Below are positions 48,332-57,133 of a stretch of 64,000 nt of DNA, piece after piece. How positions within the stretch are numbered: position 1 is the stretch's first letter; the number at the start of each line of letters is the position of its first letter. The stretch spans positions 62,001 through 126,000 of the forward strand of contig JARHVB010000006.1 in NCBI GenBank assembly GCA_029222685.1. Reading direction: 5' to 3'. The notes beneath the pieces are model-generated. The model was given only the letters and a program-made list of their open reading frames with translations, did no database searches and was not told where the DNA came from. The DNA is from Terripilifer ovatus (lineage in GTDB: Bacteria > Pseudomonadota > Alphaproteobacteria > Rhizobiales > Beijerinckiaceae). Position numbers and translations under genes: made by a program.

Positions 48332-50487
48332 CAGCCCTTCTCGTGAAAGAAATCATAGACCAGTTTTGCGGTCGCGGCGTTGACGCCGGCGACCTTTTCC
48401 AGGTCCGACAGCGCGGCGCGCGAGACCGCCTTGGCGGTGCCGAAGGCCTGCAGCAGAGCGCGCTTGCGCGCCGGGCCGATGCCGGCGATTTCATCGAGCG
48501 GACTGCGCACGAAATCCTTCTTGCGGCGGGCGCGATGGGTGCCGATGGCAAACCGGTGCGCCTCATCGCGCAGGCGCTGCACGAAATAGAGCGCGGGATC
48601 GCGCGGCGCCAGCTTGAAGGGCTCGCGGCCGTCGATAAAGAATGTCTCGCGGCCGGCGTTGCGGTCCGGCCCCTTGGCGATGGAGGCCAGCGCCACGCCT
48701 TCGATGCCGAGTTCGGTGAGAACGGTCTTGGCCGCATCGAACTGGCCCCTGCCGCCATCGATGATGATGAGGTCGGGCTTCGACGGAAACGCGTCGGTAT
48801 CCTTGTCCTTCTCTGCCTGCGCTTCCGTCGTCGCAGCGTCCTGCGCGGCGATGGCTTCTTCATCCTTCTTCAGCCGGGCGAAGCGGCGCGTCAGCACCTC
48901 GTTCATCATGCCGTAGTCGTCGCCCGGCGTGATCTCCGTGCTCTTGATGTTGAAGGTGCGGTAATGCGCCTTCATGAAACCGGCGCGACCGGCGACGACC
49001 ATGGCGCCGATGGCATTGGTGCCCATGATGTGGGAGTTGTCGTAGATCTCGACTCTGCGCAGCTTCTTGTCGAAGCCGAAAGAGGCGGCGAGGGCATCCA
49101 GCAGTTTCTCTTGCGCCGCTGTGTCGGCCAGCTTGCGGCCCATCGTTTCCCTGGCGTTCTGGGTCGCATGCTCGACCAGTTCGCGCCGTTCGCCGCGCTG
49201 CGGCACAGCTACTTCCACCTTGCGGCCGGCCCGTGTGCTCAGGGCCTCGGCCAGGACAGCGCGATCCTCCGTTTCGTGCGACAGCAGGATCAGGCGCGGC
49301 GCCGGCTTGTCGGAGTAAAACTGCGCCAGAAACGCATCGAGCACTTCGCCCGGCGACAGGCTGCGGTCGGCGCGGGGATAATAGGTGCGGTTGCCCCAGT
49401 TCTGATAGGTGCGGAAGAAGAAGACCTCGATGGCGAAATGGCCGGCCTCTTCGATGATGGCGAAGACGTCGGCTTCCTCCACGGTGCGCGGATTGACGCC
49501 CTGCGTCCCCTGGATGGCGGAGAGCGCGGCGATACGATCGCGCAGCCTGGCCGCGGTTTCGAATTCCAGGGTCTCCGCGGCGGCATTCATATCCCTGGCG
49601 AGGCGTTCGCGCACGGCGCGGCTCTTGCCGGAGAGAAAGTCCCGCGCTTCCGCGACCAGCATCGCATAGTCCTCCTTGCCGATTTCATCGGTGCAGGGGC
49701 CGGAGCAACGCTTGATCTGCCAGAGCAGGCAGGGCCTTGTGCGATTGTCGAAATAGGAGTCGGAACACGAGCGCAGGAGAAACGCGCGCTGCAAGGCGTT
49801 GAGCGTGCGGTTGACCGCCCAGACGTTGGCGAAGGGGCCGAAGTAATCGCCCTTGCGGTTGCGGGCGCCGCGATGCTTGGTGAGTTGCGGCGCGGCGTGG
49901 TCGCCGGTCAGCAGGATATAGGGGAACGACTTGTCGTCGCGAAGCAGCACGTTGAAGCGCGGCTTCATCTGCTTGATGTAATTGGCTTCCAGCAGCAGCG
50001 CTTCGATTTCCGTCGCGGTCGAGACGAAAACCATAGAGGCGGTGAGCGCGATCATGCGAGCGATGCGGTTGGAATGCCCGGCCTCTCTGGCATAGGAGGC
50101 GATGCGCTTGCGGATGCTGCGCGCCTTGCCCACGTACAGTACCTCGCCGTCGGCTGCGATCATGCGATAGACGCCGGGGCTTAGAGGCGCGTGCTTGAGA
50201 TTCTTCCTGATGACCTCGACGCCATGGCGGATCGAACCCGGCTCCGGCGGCGTGGCATCGTCGGCGAACAGGGGTGGCCCGCTTTCATCGTCGGCCTCGG
50301 CGATGTCGTCGTCCAGATCATCCTGGGCCAGATCATCCTGGATCAGATCATCTTGGCCCGAATCATTCTGGCCTGCGTCGTCTTTCACCTCGTCGGGCAG
50401 ATCGCCGCCGGACACGAGGACTTCCGGCAGATCGGCTTCAGGTCCTGTCGAGAAATCGATCGGCGTCTGTTTCGGGGGGCGGCTCAT
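48331..50487 (-). CDS. uvrC: UvrABC excision nuclease subunit C
   Basis: A 718-residue UvrC (E. coli 610) because of an acidic N-terminal extension of about 100 residues. The 3' incision GIY-YIG domain begins [28 protein letters not shown]; the Cys cluster is [18 protein letters not shown]; the UVR motif is [16 protein letters not shown]; the 5' incision RNase H-like domain has [20 protein letters not shown] (minus spacing) and [18 protein letters not shown]; two helix-hairpin-helix motifs end the protein. It makes both cuts around the lesion presented by UvrB. Confidence 0.95.
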   Translation of the reverse strand: MSRPPKQTPIDFSTGPEADLPEVLVSGGDLPDEVKDDAGQNDSGQDDLIQDDLAQDDLDDDIAEADDESGPPLFADDATPPEPGSIRHGVEVIRKNLKHAPLSPGVYRMIAADGEVLYVGKARSIRKRIASYAREAGHSNRIARMIALTASMVFVSTATEIEALLLEANYIKQMKPRFNVLLRDDKSFPYILLTGDHAAPQLTKHRGARNRKGDYFGPFANVWAVNRTLNALQRAFLLRSCSDSYFDNRTRPCLLWQIKRCSGPCTDEIGKEDYAMLVAEARDFLSGKSRAVRERLARDMNAAAETLEFETAARLRDRIAALSAIQGTQGVNPRTVEEADVFAIIEEAGHFAIEVFFFRTYQNWGNRTYYPRADRSLSPGEVLDAFLAQFYSDKPAPRLILLSHETEDRAVLAEALSTRAGRKVEVAVPQRGERRELVEHATQNARETMGRKLADTAAQEKLLDALAASFGFDKKLRRVEIYDNSHIMGTNAIGAMVVAGRAGFMKAHYRTFNIKSTEITPGDDYGMMNEVLTRRFARLKKDEEAIAAQDAATTEAQAEKDKDTDAFPSKPDLIIIDGGRGQFDAAKTVLTELGIEGVALASIAKGPDRNAGRETFFIDGREPFKLAPRDPALYFVQRLRDEAHRFAIGTHRARRKKDFVRSPLDEIAGIGPARKRALLQAFGTAKAVSRAALSDLEKVAGVNAATAKLVYDFFHEKG
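50313..50372. repeat. Four 15-bp tandem repeats encoding acidic Q-D-D-L units in UvrC
   Basis: Units start at 50313, 50328, 50343 and 50358 (CCAGATCATCCTGGG, CCAGATCATCCTGGA, TCAGATCATCTTGGC, CCGAATCATTCTGGC). Read on the minus strand they encode repeated Gln-Asp-Asp/Ser-Leu/Gly units in the N-terminal extension of UvrC, in frame since 15 is a multiple of 3. Confidence 0.85.
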
Positions 50488-50640
50488 GGGCGAGGTTTAG
50501 GCGCATCGCCGGCCGGTTGAAAGCCCACGCGTTTGGAAACCTGCCCCGCTTTTGACCATCCGGCGGTTTCCCGGTAGCAATGAGGCAAGGCCGCGCGGTT
50601 CGCCGGAGCAGGCCATAACAGGGTTGCACACAGGTTCACG

Positions 50641-51261
50641 ATGAAGAAGGCGGGTCATCTGCTCGCCGCCTCGCTGCTGCTGGCGCTCGCGCCGTGGCTG
50701 GGCGGCTGCAACGACACGGCTGGCGGGCTGACCGCCAGCACGGCTGATGGGCCCCGGACACCGCGTTTTGCCGCGCGGCCGGGGATTCGCCCGTCCAGCG
50801 TTACGGTTGCGTTCAAGTCTCTCGACGGTGCGCCGCCGGAGGTGGAGGCCCGATTCGTCACCGCCATGTCGTCGGCTTTGGCCAGCCGCGATATCGCCAC
50901 GGCCGAATCGAGCGTCGCCGACTTTATCATACTGGGCCATTTGAGCGCTTACCCGGCCGACAACGGCACGCGGGTCGCCTGGGTCTGGGACGTGTTCGAC
51001 CGCAACCGCAACCGGCGCCAGCGGATGGACGATGCCATGACCGTTCGGAGTGCCGCGGGCAATCCCTGGGCCGCGGTCGACGAGCGGGTTCTGGCCAGCG
51101 TCGCCGGGGTGACGGCGGAGGATCTTGCTGGATTCCTGAGCAATTCGCCGGAAGCGATCGCCGCCTCCTCGGCGGCGGTCCCGGCGGTTGCCGCCGCGCC
51201 GGCGCCAGCCGTCACGGGCAAGCCGGCGAATGCCCTGAGCTTTGCCGCAGAAGAACGTTAA
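50641..51261 (+). CDS. Hypothetical lipoprotein
   Basis: A 206-residue protein with a lipoprotein signal (LLALAPWLGGCNDTAGG; lipobox L-G-G-C with Cys24). The middle (SLDGAPPEVEARFVTAMSSALASRDIATAES and GTRVAWVWDVFDRNRNRRQRMDDAM) resembles the outer-membrane-assembly-type alpha/beta fold seen in many rhizobial lipoproteins of unknown role; the tail is Ala/Pro-rich. It should sit in the periplasm, anchored to a membrane. Confidence 0.78.
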   Translation: MKKAGHLLAASLLLALAPWLGGCNDTAGGLTASTADGPRTPRFAARPGIRPSSVTVAFKSLDGAPPEVEARFVTAMSSALASRDIATAESSVADFIILGHLSAYPADNGTRVAWVWDVFDRNRNRRQRMDDAMTVRSAAGNPWAAVDERVLASVAGVTAEDLAGFLSNSPEAIAASSAAVPAVAAAPAPAVTGKPANALSFAAEER

Positions 51262-51427
51262 GCATTGGGTGCGTGTCGCGCGGATGTCATTTTAGGATGA
51301 TCTGCATCCGGGCGAGTGCCCCGGCATGATTAGCGGTGGAACATTTACCGCATTGCCCCGTTGATGTTGTCCCGTCGGCTCCAGCTTGATAAGGAGCGGC
51401 GCGAGCAGCGCGCGGGACCTCCTTCTC

Positions 51428-52372
51428 ATGGATCATAAATTCAAAATCCTGGCCGGTAATTCCAACCGGGCCCTGACGGAGGCAATTGCTGCCTATCTCG
51501 GCATGCCGATGGCCAAATGTGTCGTCCGGCGCTTCGCCGATATGGAGATTTTCGTCGAAATTCAGGAAAATGTCCGCGGCATCGATGCTTTCGTCATCCA
51601 GTCGACGGCCTTTCCAGCCAACGACCATCTGATGGAATTGCTCATCATGATGGACGCGCTGCGCCGGGCCTCGGCGCGCCGCATCACCGCGGTGGTTCCC
51701 TATTTCGGCTATGCTCGGCAGGACCGCAAACCCGGTCCCCGCACCCCGATTTCCGCCAAGCTTGTGTCGAATCTCATCACCAGGGCCGGCGCCGACCGCG
51801 TGCTGACCGTCGATCTCCATGCCGGGCAGATCCAGGGTTTCTTCGACATTCCGGTCGATAACCTGTTCAGCGCGCCGGTCATGGTCCGCGACATCAAGGA
51901 GAGGCTCGACCTCAAAAATACGATGGTGGTGTCGCCGGACGTCGGCGGCGTGGTGCGCGCCCGCGCCCTCGCCAAACGTATCGATGCGCCGCTCGCCATC
52001 GTCGACAAGCGCCGCGAGCGCGCCGGCGAATCCGAAGTCATGAATATTATCGGCGATGTGCAGGGCAAAAGCTGCATTCTGGTCGACGATATCGTCGATT
52101 CCGGCGGCACCTTATGCAATGCCGCCGATGCGCTGATGGAGCAGGGCGCCCGCGAGGTCTACGCCTATATCACCCATGGCGTGCTGTCGGGCGGCGCCGT
52201 GGCGCGGATTTCCGCCTCCAGCATCAAGGAACTGGTGCTGACCGATACGATCGAGCCGACGGCGGCCGTGCGCGTCGCCAAGAACATCCGGGTGATCTCG
52301 ATTTCCCAGTTGATCGGCGAGGCGGTGCGGCGCACGGCCGAAGAGAGCAGCGTCTCCAGTCTTTTTGATTGA
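51428..52372 (+). CDS. prs: Ribose-phosphate pyrophosphokinase
   Basis: A 314-residue type I PRPP synthetase. Key sites: [16 protein letters not shown] and EIQENVRG (ATP and allosteric region), [20 protein letters not shown] (the flexible and ATP loops), [11 protein letters not shown] (metal site) and [14 protein letters not shown] (PRPP loop). It makes PRPP from ribose 5-phosphate and ATP for purine, pyrimidine, His, Trp and NAD synthesis. The ATG at 51428 is chosen by family alignment ([13 protein letters not shown]). Confidence 0.96.
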   Translation: MDHKFKILAGNSNRALTEAIAAYLGMPMAKCVVRRFADMEIFVEIQENVRGIDAFVIQSTAFPANDHLMELLIMMDALRRASARRITAVVPYFGYARQDRKPGPRTPISAKLVSNLITRAGADRVLTVDLHAGQIQGFFDIPVDNLFSAPVMVRDIKERLDLKNTMVVSPDVGGVVRARALAKRIDAPLAIVDKRRERAGESEVMNIIGDVQGKSCILVDDIVDSGGTLCNAADALMEQGAREVYAYITHGVLSGGAVARISASSIKELVLTDTIEPTAAVRVAKNIRVISISQLIGEAVRRTAEESSVSSLFD

Positions 52373-52573
52373 TAATACCGGCCCCTGGCCCGACGGCGAC
52401 AGCTTTTCGTGATTGGCGTGCGCATTGCCATTCGAAAGCCAAGACTCTATATTATCGACATCCCCGTCATGGATGTGTGTATTGAGGCTTTGCCTCGGCT
52501 GGGCCGGTGCCGGCTCCGCGCGCCCGCAGACCATGACACGGCCTTAAAAACTGGCCTTTTCAGGAGTTAGTCG

Positions 52574-53302
52574 ATGAGCAACGCCCCACTGATGCCCAAA
52601 GCGACCGCGGTCTGGCTGGTGGAAAACACTTCGCTCTCCTTCGACCAGATTGCCGATTTCTGCAAGTTGCATCCCCTTGAAGTCAAAGGCATTGCCGATG
52701 GCGAAGTGGCGGCGGGCATCAAAGGGCACGATCCGATCACCTCGGGCCAGCTCACCCGCGACGAAATCGCCAAGGGCGAAGCCAATCCGGAGCACAAGCT
52801 CAACCTGGCCATCTCGAAGGTCCGGGTGCCCGAAATCAAGCGCCGGGGCGGTCCGCGCTACACGCCGCTGTCGCGCCGGCAAGATCGTCCGAATGCGATC
52901 CTGTGGCTGCTGCGCAATCATCCCGAATTGAAGGATGCGCAGATCATGCGTCTCGTCGGCACGACGAAGACGACCTTGCAGGCGATCCGCGAACGGTCGC
53001 ATTGGAATTCTGCGAATCTGTCGCCGCTCGATCCGGTGACGCTCGGACTGTGTTCGCAGATCGATCTCGATTTTGAGGTCGCCCGCGCCAATAAGGACAA
53101 GCCGCCGGCTGCCGATCAGGGCGCAACCCTGATGCCGGCGGAAATCACCACTGCGCCGCGCGAATACGAGCCGGAACGCCATGAGCCCGCGAGCCAGGAA
53201 GAGGTTTTCGGCTCGCGCAAGCCGCGCCAGCACGACGACGAGGAAGACATCGACGTGGATTCGGTCTTCGCGAAACTCAAAAATCTCAAGGTCAAGGAAT
53301 AG
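52574..53302 (+). CDS. trcR: TrcR/DUF1013-family cell-cycle transcriptional regulator
   Basis: A 242-residue protein beginning PLMPKATAVWLVENTSLSFDQIADFC, followed by repeated helix-turn-helix-like segments (RPNAILWLLRNHPELKDAQIMRLVGTTKTTL) and LSPLDPVTLGLCSQIDLDFEV, all typical of DUF1013, which is restricted to Alphaproteobacteria; in Caulobacter and Brucella relatives it links to cell-cycle control. The C-terminus is charged and ends in a coiled coil-like VDSVFAKLKNLKVKE. AGGAG at 52562-52566 supports ATG 52574. Confidence 0.9.
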   Translation: MSNAPLMPKATAVWLVENTSLSFDQIADFCKLHPLEVKGIADGEVAAGIKGHDPITSGQLTRDEIAKGEANPEHKLNLAISKVRVPEIKRRGGPRYTPLSRRQDRPNAILWLLRNHPELKDAQIMRLVGTTKTTLQAIRERSHWNSANLSPLDPVTLGLCSQIDLDFEVARANKDKPPAADQGATLMPAEITTAPREYEPERHEPASQEEVFGSRKPRQHDDEEDIDVDSVFAKLKNLKVKE

Positions 53303-53426
53303 ACCCCGGAGAATAGCAACAGATCCGGTCGCCGAATTGCCGAAACGGCGAGCGGGTGCCATGTTGACCGCCGCGCTTGTTTCGAGCGCGCGTGGTTCGT
53401 GGATTCGCGGGAGGGAGTGAAGACAG

Positions 53427-55124
53427 ATGGACGCCAAAGTGGCCGCTCGCCCTTGGCTGGCGCATTATCCGGAGGGCGTGCCCGCGGAAATTGATGCGAC
53501 GTCGCTTGGTTCGCTTGTCGATATCTTTCATGAAAGCATCACCAAATATGCCGACCGGCCGGCGTTCGAGAGCTTCGGCAAACGCCTGACCTATAAAGAA
53601 TTCGGCGAGATCGCACTGGCGCTTGGCTCCGGCCTGCAGCGCATGGGCCTGAAGAAGGGCGACAGCGTCGCCATCATGATGCCGAACGTCATGGCCTATC
53701 CGCCGATCATTTTCGGCATTCTGGCCGGCGGCTTCACGGTGGTGAACGTCAATCCGCTCTATACGCCGCGCGAACTGAGCCATCAGCTCAATGACTCCGG
53801 CGCCCGCATGCTCTTCGTGCTGGAGAATTTCTGCCACACGGTCGCGGAGGCGCTGCCCGAACTCACGACAATCGAGCGCGCCATTATCGTGTCTCCCGGC
53901 GACCTTCTTGGGCTGAAGGGCATCCTGATCAATTTCGTGTCGCGCTATGTGAAGAAAAGTGTCCCGGCCTATTCCCTGGCGGCAACCATGCGCTTCGGGC
54001 AATTTCTTTCTTTCGGCCGCGAGAAACCGATTCAGAAGGCCGATGTGTCGATCAATGACGTCGCCTTCCTGCAATATACCGGCGGAACGACAGGCGTCTC
54101 GAAAGGCGCCACGTTGCTGCACCGGAATGTCGCCGCGAATCTTCTTCAGTGCGAAGCCTGGATGCGGCCGTTCGTGACCGACACCGAGCATTACTCGGTG
54201 CTGACAGCGCTGCCGCTTTACCACATCCTGGCCCTGACCGGCTGTTGCCTGTTCAGTTTCAGGGTCGGCGCCCTGCAGGTGCTGGTGGCCAATCCACGTG
54301 ACATCGGCGCGCTGGTGAAGACGCTGGAGACGTCGAAGCCGAGCGAAGTCGTGCTGGTGAACACGCTCTACAACGCCGTGGTGCAGCACCCGGAGGCCTC
54401 GAAGATCGACTTCTCGCATTTGCAGTTGTGCGTCGCCGGAGGTATGGCGACGCAGGCGGTTGTCGCCAAACGCTGGAAGGAGCTGACCGGCAAAGCCATC
54501 GTCGAAGGCTACGGCCTGTCGGAGACGTCGCCGGTCGTCTGCCTGAACCGGCTGGACATCGAGGAGTTCACCGGCAGCATCGGCTATCCGGTGCCGTCGA
54601 CCGATGTCTCGATCCGCTCGCCGGATGGCGAGATATTGCCGATCGGCGAGGCCGGCGAACTGTGCGTGAAGGGTCCGCAGGTGATGGCCGGCTATTGGCG
54701 CCGGCCCGACGAGACGGCGAAAGTGATGACCGCCGACGGCTATCTGCGCACCGGCGACATCGCGGTGATGAGCGCCGACGGCATGGTGAAAATCGTCGAC
54801 CGTCTGAAAGACATGATCGTCATGTCGGGCCTGAAGATTTTCCCGAATGAAGTCGAGGATGTGCTGGTCAGCAATCCGAAAGTGCTCGAGGCCGCTGTCA
54901 TCGGCGTTCCCGATCCGCATTCCGGTGAGGCGGTCATGGCCTTTATCGTGCGCAAGGATCCGTCGCTGACACAGGCGGAACTGCGCGCCTTCGCGCGCGA
55001 AAACCTCACCGGCTACAAAGTGCCGAAGGTGGTGCAATTCCGTGACAGCCTGCCGAAGACCAATGTCGGCAAAATCCTGCGGCGGGAATTGCGCGACGAG
55101 GTTGTCGGCAAGCCGCCGCAGTAG
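53427..55124 (+). CDS. fadD: Long-chain fatty-acid-CoA ligase
   Basis: A 565-residue adenylate-forming enzyme. The AMP/ATP P-loop is FLQYTGGTTGVSKGATLLH, the acyl-binding motif YGLSETSPVVC, the hinge region DRLKDMIVMSGLKIFPNEVE and the catalytic Lys is in LPKTNVGKILRREL. These match FadD-type ligases that activate medium/long-chain fatty acids for beta-oxidation. No other fad gene is adjacent, so the chain-length preference is not set by context. GGGAGGGAG lies upstream of ATG 53427. Confidence 0.88.
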   Translation: MDAKVAARPWLAHYPEGVPAEIDATSLGSLVDIFHESITKYADRPAFESFGKRLTYKEFGEIALALGSGLQRMGLKKGDSVAIMMPNVMAYPPIIFGILAGGFTVVNVNPLYTPRELSHQLNDSGARMLFVLENFCHTVAEALPELTTIERAIIVSPGDLLGLKGILINFVSRYVKKSVPAYSLAATMRFGQFLSFGREKPIQKADVSINDVAFLQYTGGTTGVSKGATLLHRNVAANLLQCEAWMRPFVTDTEHYSVLTALPLYHILALTGCCLFSFRVGALQVLVANPRDIGALVKTLETSKPSEVVLVNTLYNAVVQHPEASKIDFSHLQLCVAGGMATQAVVAKRWKELTGKAIVEGYGLSETSPVVCLNRLDIEEFTGSIGYPVPSTDVSIRSPDGEILPIGEAGELCVKGPQVMAGYWRRPDETAKVMTADGYLRTGDIAVMSADGMVKIVDRLKDMIVMSGLKIFPNEVEDVLVSNPKVLEAAVIGVPDPHSGEAVMAFIVRKDPSLTQAELRAFARENLTGYKVPKVVQFRDSLPKTNVGKILRRELRDEVVGKPPQ

Positions 55125-55170
55125 GCGGTGGTCTCTTACTCCGACTGCCTAACCCCGACTGCCCCTTGCA

Positions 55171-55602
55171 TCACGCGCTCGCTATATATTCGCGCAGCGC
55201 CTTGTGCTCGCTCTCGATCTGTTCGACGCGCCATTTGACCGCATCGCCGATCGAGACGATGCCGCACAGGCGGCCGCCTTCGACGATGGGCATATGGCGG
55301 AAGCGGCCGGCGGTCATCTGCTCGGTCAGGCTGTCGATGGTCGCCTCCCGGGTCGCGGTGATGACGGCGCCGGTCATGTGTTTGCTGACCGCGTCCTCCA
55401 GCGCCTGGGCGCCGTAATGGGCAATGGCGCGGACGAGATCGCGTTCGGAAATGATGCCAAGGACATTGCCGCCGGCATCGGTGATGACGATCGCGCCGAT
55501 GCCCTTGTCCGATAGCGTCGCGGCGATTTCCGCCATCGTGCGATGCGGTTGTGCCGTTATGACATCGCTGCCTTTGGCGGCGAGGATATGAGAAACGTTC
55601 AT
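55171..55602 (-). CDS. Two-CBS-domain protein
   Basis: A 143-residue protein from ATG 55602 behind AGGAGA. It is a bare CBS pair: KGIGAIVITDAGGNVLGIISERDLVRAI and FRHMPIVEGGRLCGIVSIGDAVKWRVEQIE. CBS pairs bind adenosyl ligands (AMP, ATP, NAD, SAM) and act as energy sensors; rhizobial members of this stand-alone type are common with unknown partners. The region upstream contains a large nested inverted repeat. Confidence 0.9.
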   Translation of the reverse strand: MNVSHILAAKGSDVITAQPHRTMAEIAATLSDKGIGAIVITDAGGNVLGIISERDLVRAIAHYGAQALEDAVSKHMTGAVITATREATIDSLTEQMTAGRFRHMPIVEGGRLCGIVSIGDAVKWRVEQIESEHKALREYIASA

Positions 55603-55721
55603 CGCGAATCTCCTTTCAGGACCAACTGGCCGGATGAAACTCGAAACAGCGGGGTGCAGCAGCAAGGAACAGGACTTCGGGATAACAGTTGGGATAACGT
55701 CCGGGAATATCCATCGTTCCC

Positions 55722-55789
55722 TGCAATCTGCGTGCGCTCTCTTCGGGAGCATTTTCTTCACGTGAACCAATGCTCCCAAGCAGATTGCA
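55722..55789. promoter_or_regulatory. Nested inverted repeat, 68 bp, in a 453-bp divergent intergenic region
   Basis: Outer arms CTGCAATCTGC (55722-55732) and GCAGATTGCAG (55779-55789), inner arms GGGAGCATT (55744-55752) and AATGCTCCC (55768-55776), and a central TTCACGTGAA palindrome (55756-55765) can pair as one long stem. Nearby, GGGATAAC is repeated twice just upstream. The element lies 120 bp before the CBS gene start and 267 bp before the iron receptor start. It could be a 5' leader structure, a small RNA or tandem operators; apart from this and the iron-box candidate I see nothing else in the gap. Confidence 0.5.
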
Positions 55790-55942
55790 GTGTTCGTCCG
55801 AGGCCCGTCACTGTCAAGGACGGGGCAAGGGCGAATGGCAACGCGGCAGGCATAACTTTTCGCCATAGTTACGCTTTATGTCGTAAGCCGCTCATTTGAT
55901 TGGGCGTTCCGCTCCGCCCGATTTTGACGGGCGAAAATGGAA

Positions 55943-55959
55943 TTTAGAACTCTTATAAA
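55943..55959. promoter_or_regulatory. Irr-type iron control element (ICE-like box)
   Basis: TTTAGAA-CTC-TTATAAA is a 7-3-7 inverted repeat with one mismatch against the TTTAGAA-N3-TTCTAAA pattern recalled for Irr boxes in Rhizobiales. It ends 96 bp before the iron-type ABC receptor gene, a fitting place for iron-responsive control. Confidence 0.45.
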
Positions 55960-56055
55960 CTACTGATTTTAAATGTTTTTTGTTGACCCGATGGCATGCC
56001 CGGCTATTTTCCGGCACCGGAAGAAGACGGCCATCCCGGCCGCGGGGAGACATCG

Positions 56056-57072
56056 ATGTTGAATTCCAGAGCGCCTGTTTTGGCGGGTCTCGTGGCGACG
56101 TTGTTCGCTGCGCCGGCGTTCGCCCAGGGTGAAGTGAACGTCTATACCTACCGCGAAGCCAAGCTGATCGCGCCTTTGTTCGAGGCTTTCACCAAGGCTA
56201 CAGGCGTCAAGGTCAATGTGGTTTCGGCGAATTCCGGCCTGGAGCAGCGCATCGTTTCCGAAGGCGCCAACAGCCCGGCCGACGTGTTGCTGACGGTCGA
56301 CATCGCCCGCGTCCAGGATGCGCTGAACGCCGGCATCACCCAGCCGCTCAAATCAGACGTGCTGGAAAAGACAATCCCCGCGCAGTACCGCGATCCGGCC
56401 GGCAACTGGTTCGGCGTTTCGATGCGCGCCCGGGTCGTCTATGCCTCGAAGGACCGCGTGAAGCAGGATGCCATTACCTATGAGGATCTGGCCGATCCGA
56501 AATGGAAGGGCAGGATCTGCATTCGCTCCGGCCAGCAGATCTACAACAACGCCTTGTTCGCGGCCTATATCGCGCATTACGGCGAGGCGAAAACCGAAGA
56601 CTGGCTGAAGGGCCTGAAGGCCAATCTGGCGCAGAAGCCATCGGGCGGCGACCGTGAAGTGGCGCGCGATATCGCCGCCGGCAAATGCGACATCGGCCTG
56701 GGCAATACCTATTACTGGGCGTTGATGCAGAACGTCGAAACGGACCGCAAGCCGTGGGTCGAGGCGACGAAGGTCATTCTGCCGACGTTCCAGAACGGCG
56801 GCACGCATATCAACGTTTCGGCCGCTGCCTTGACGAAGCATGCGCCGAACAAAGCCAATGCGGTGAAACTGATGGAGTGGCTCGCCGGCGAACAGGCGCA
56901 GCATATCTACGCCGATATGAACTTCGAATATCCGCTGCGCACGGGCGTCGCGCTCAATCCGACAATTGCATCCTACGGCGCGCTGAAGCCCGATGCGATG
57001 CCGCTGGTGAAGATCATGGAGTTCAAGAAAGTCGCCTCGGTGCTCGTCGACAAGGTAGGTTTCGATAATTAA
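56056..57072 (+). CDS. Fe(3+)-type ABC transporter substrate-binding protein (FbpA/FutA-like)
   Basis: A 338-residue periplasmic receptor with a signal peptide (cleavage after AFA-Q near residue 23). The mature start EVNVYTYREAKLIAPLFEAF, the hinge and ligand parts SPADVLLTVDIARVQDAL, KWKGRICIRSGQQIYNNALFAAYI and GLGNTYYWALMQ (the paired Tyr that bind Fe3+) match the FbpA/FutA iron class. It delivers ferric iron to the permease encoded 61 bp downstream. GGGGAGA precedes ATG 56056. An Irr-like box lies upstream. Confidence 0.88.
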   Translation: MLNSRAPVLAGLVATLFAAPAFAQGEVNVYTYREAKLIAPLFEAFTKATGVKVNVVSANSGLEQRIVSEGANSPADVLLTVDIARVQDALNAGITQPLKSDVLEKTIPAQYRDPAGNWFGVSMRARVVYASKDRVKQDAITYEDLADPKWKGRICIRSGQQIYNNALFAAYIAHYGEAKTEDWLKGLKANLAQKPSGGDREVARDIAAGKCDIGLGNTYYWALMQNVETDRKPWVEATKVILPTFQNGGTHINVSAAALTKHAPNKANAVKLMEWLAGEQAQHIYADMNFEYPLRTGVALNPTIASYGALKPDAMPLVKIMEFKKVASVLVDKVGFDN

Positions 57073-57133
57073 GGTTGATGCTGCTCCTCGATACTTCCTG
57101 TCTTTGTAGCGACTGGATGCGGATGAGGCCGTC

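Noticed and set aside
48301-50184. 627-codon open frame on the plus strand opposite uvrC
   Set aside because: Antisense shadow of a well-recognised gene; composition has no protein-like pattern.
53292-55037. 581-codon open frame on the minus strand opposite the acyl-CoA ligase
   Set aside because: Antisense shadow of a gene with all adenylation motifs.
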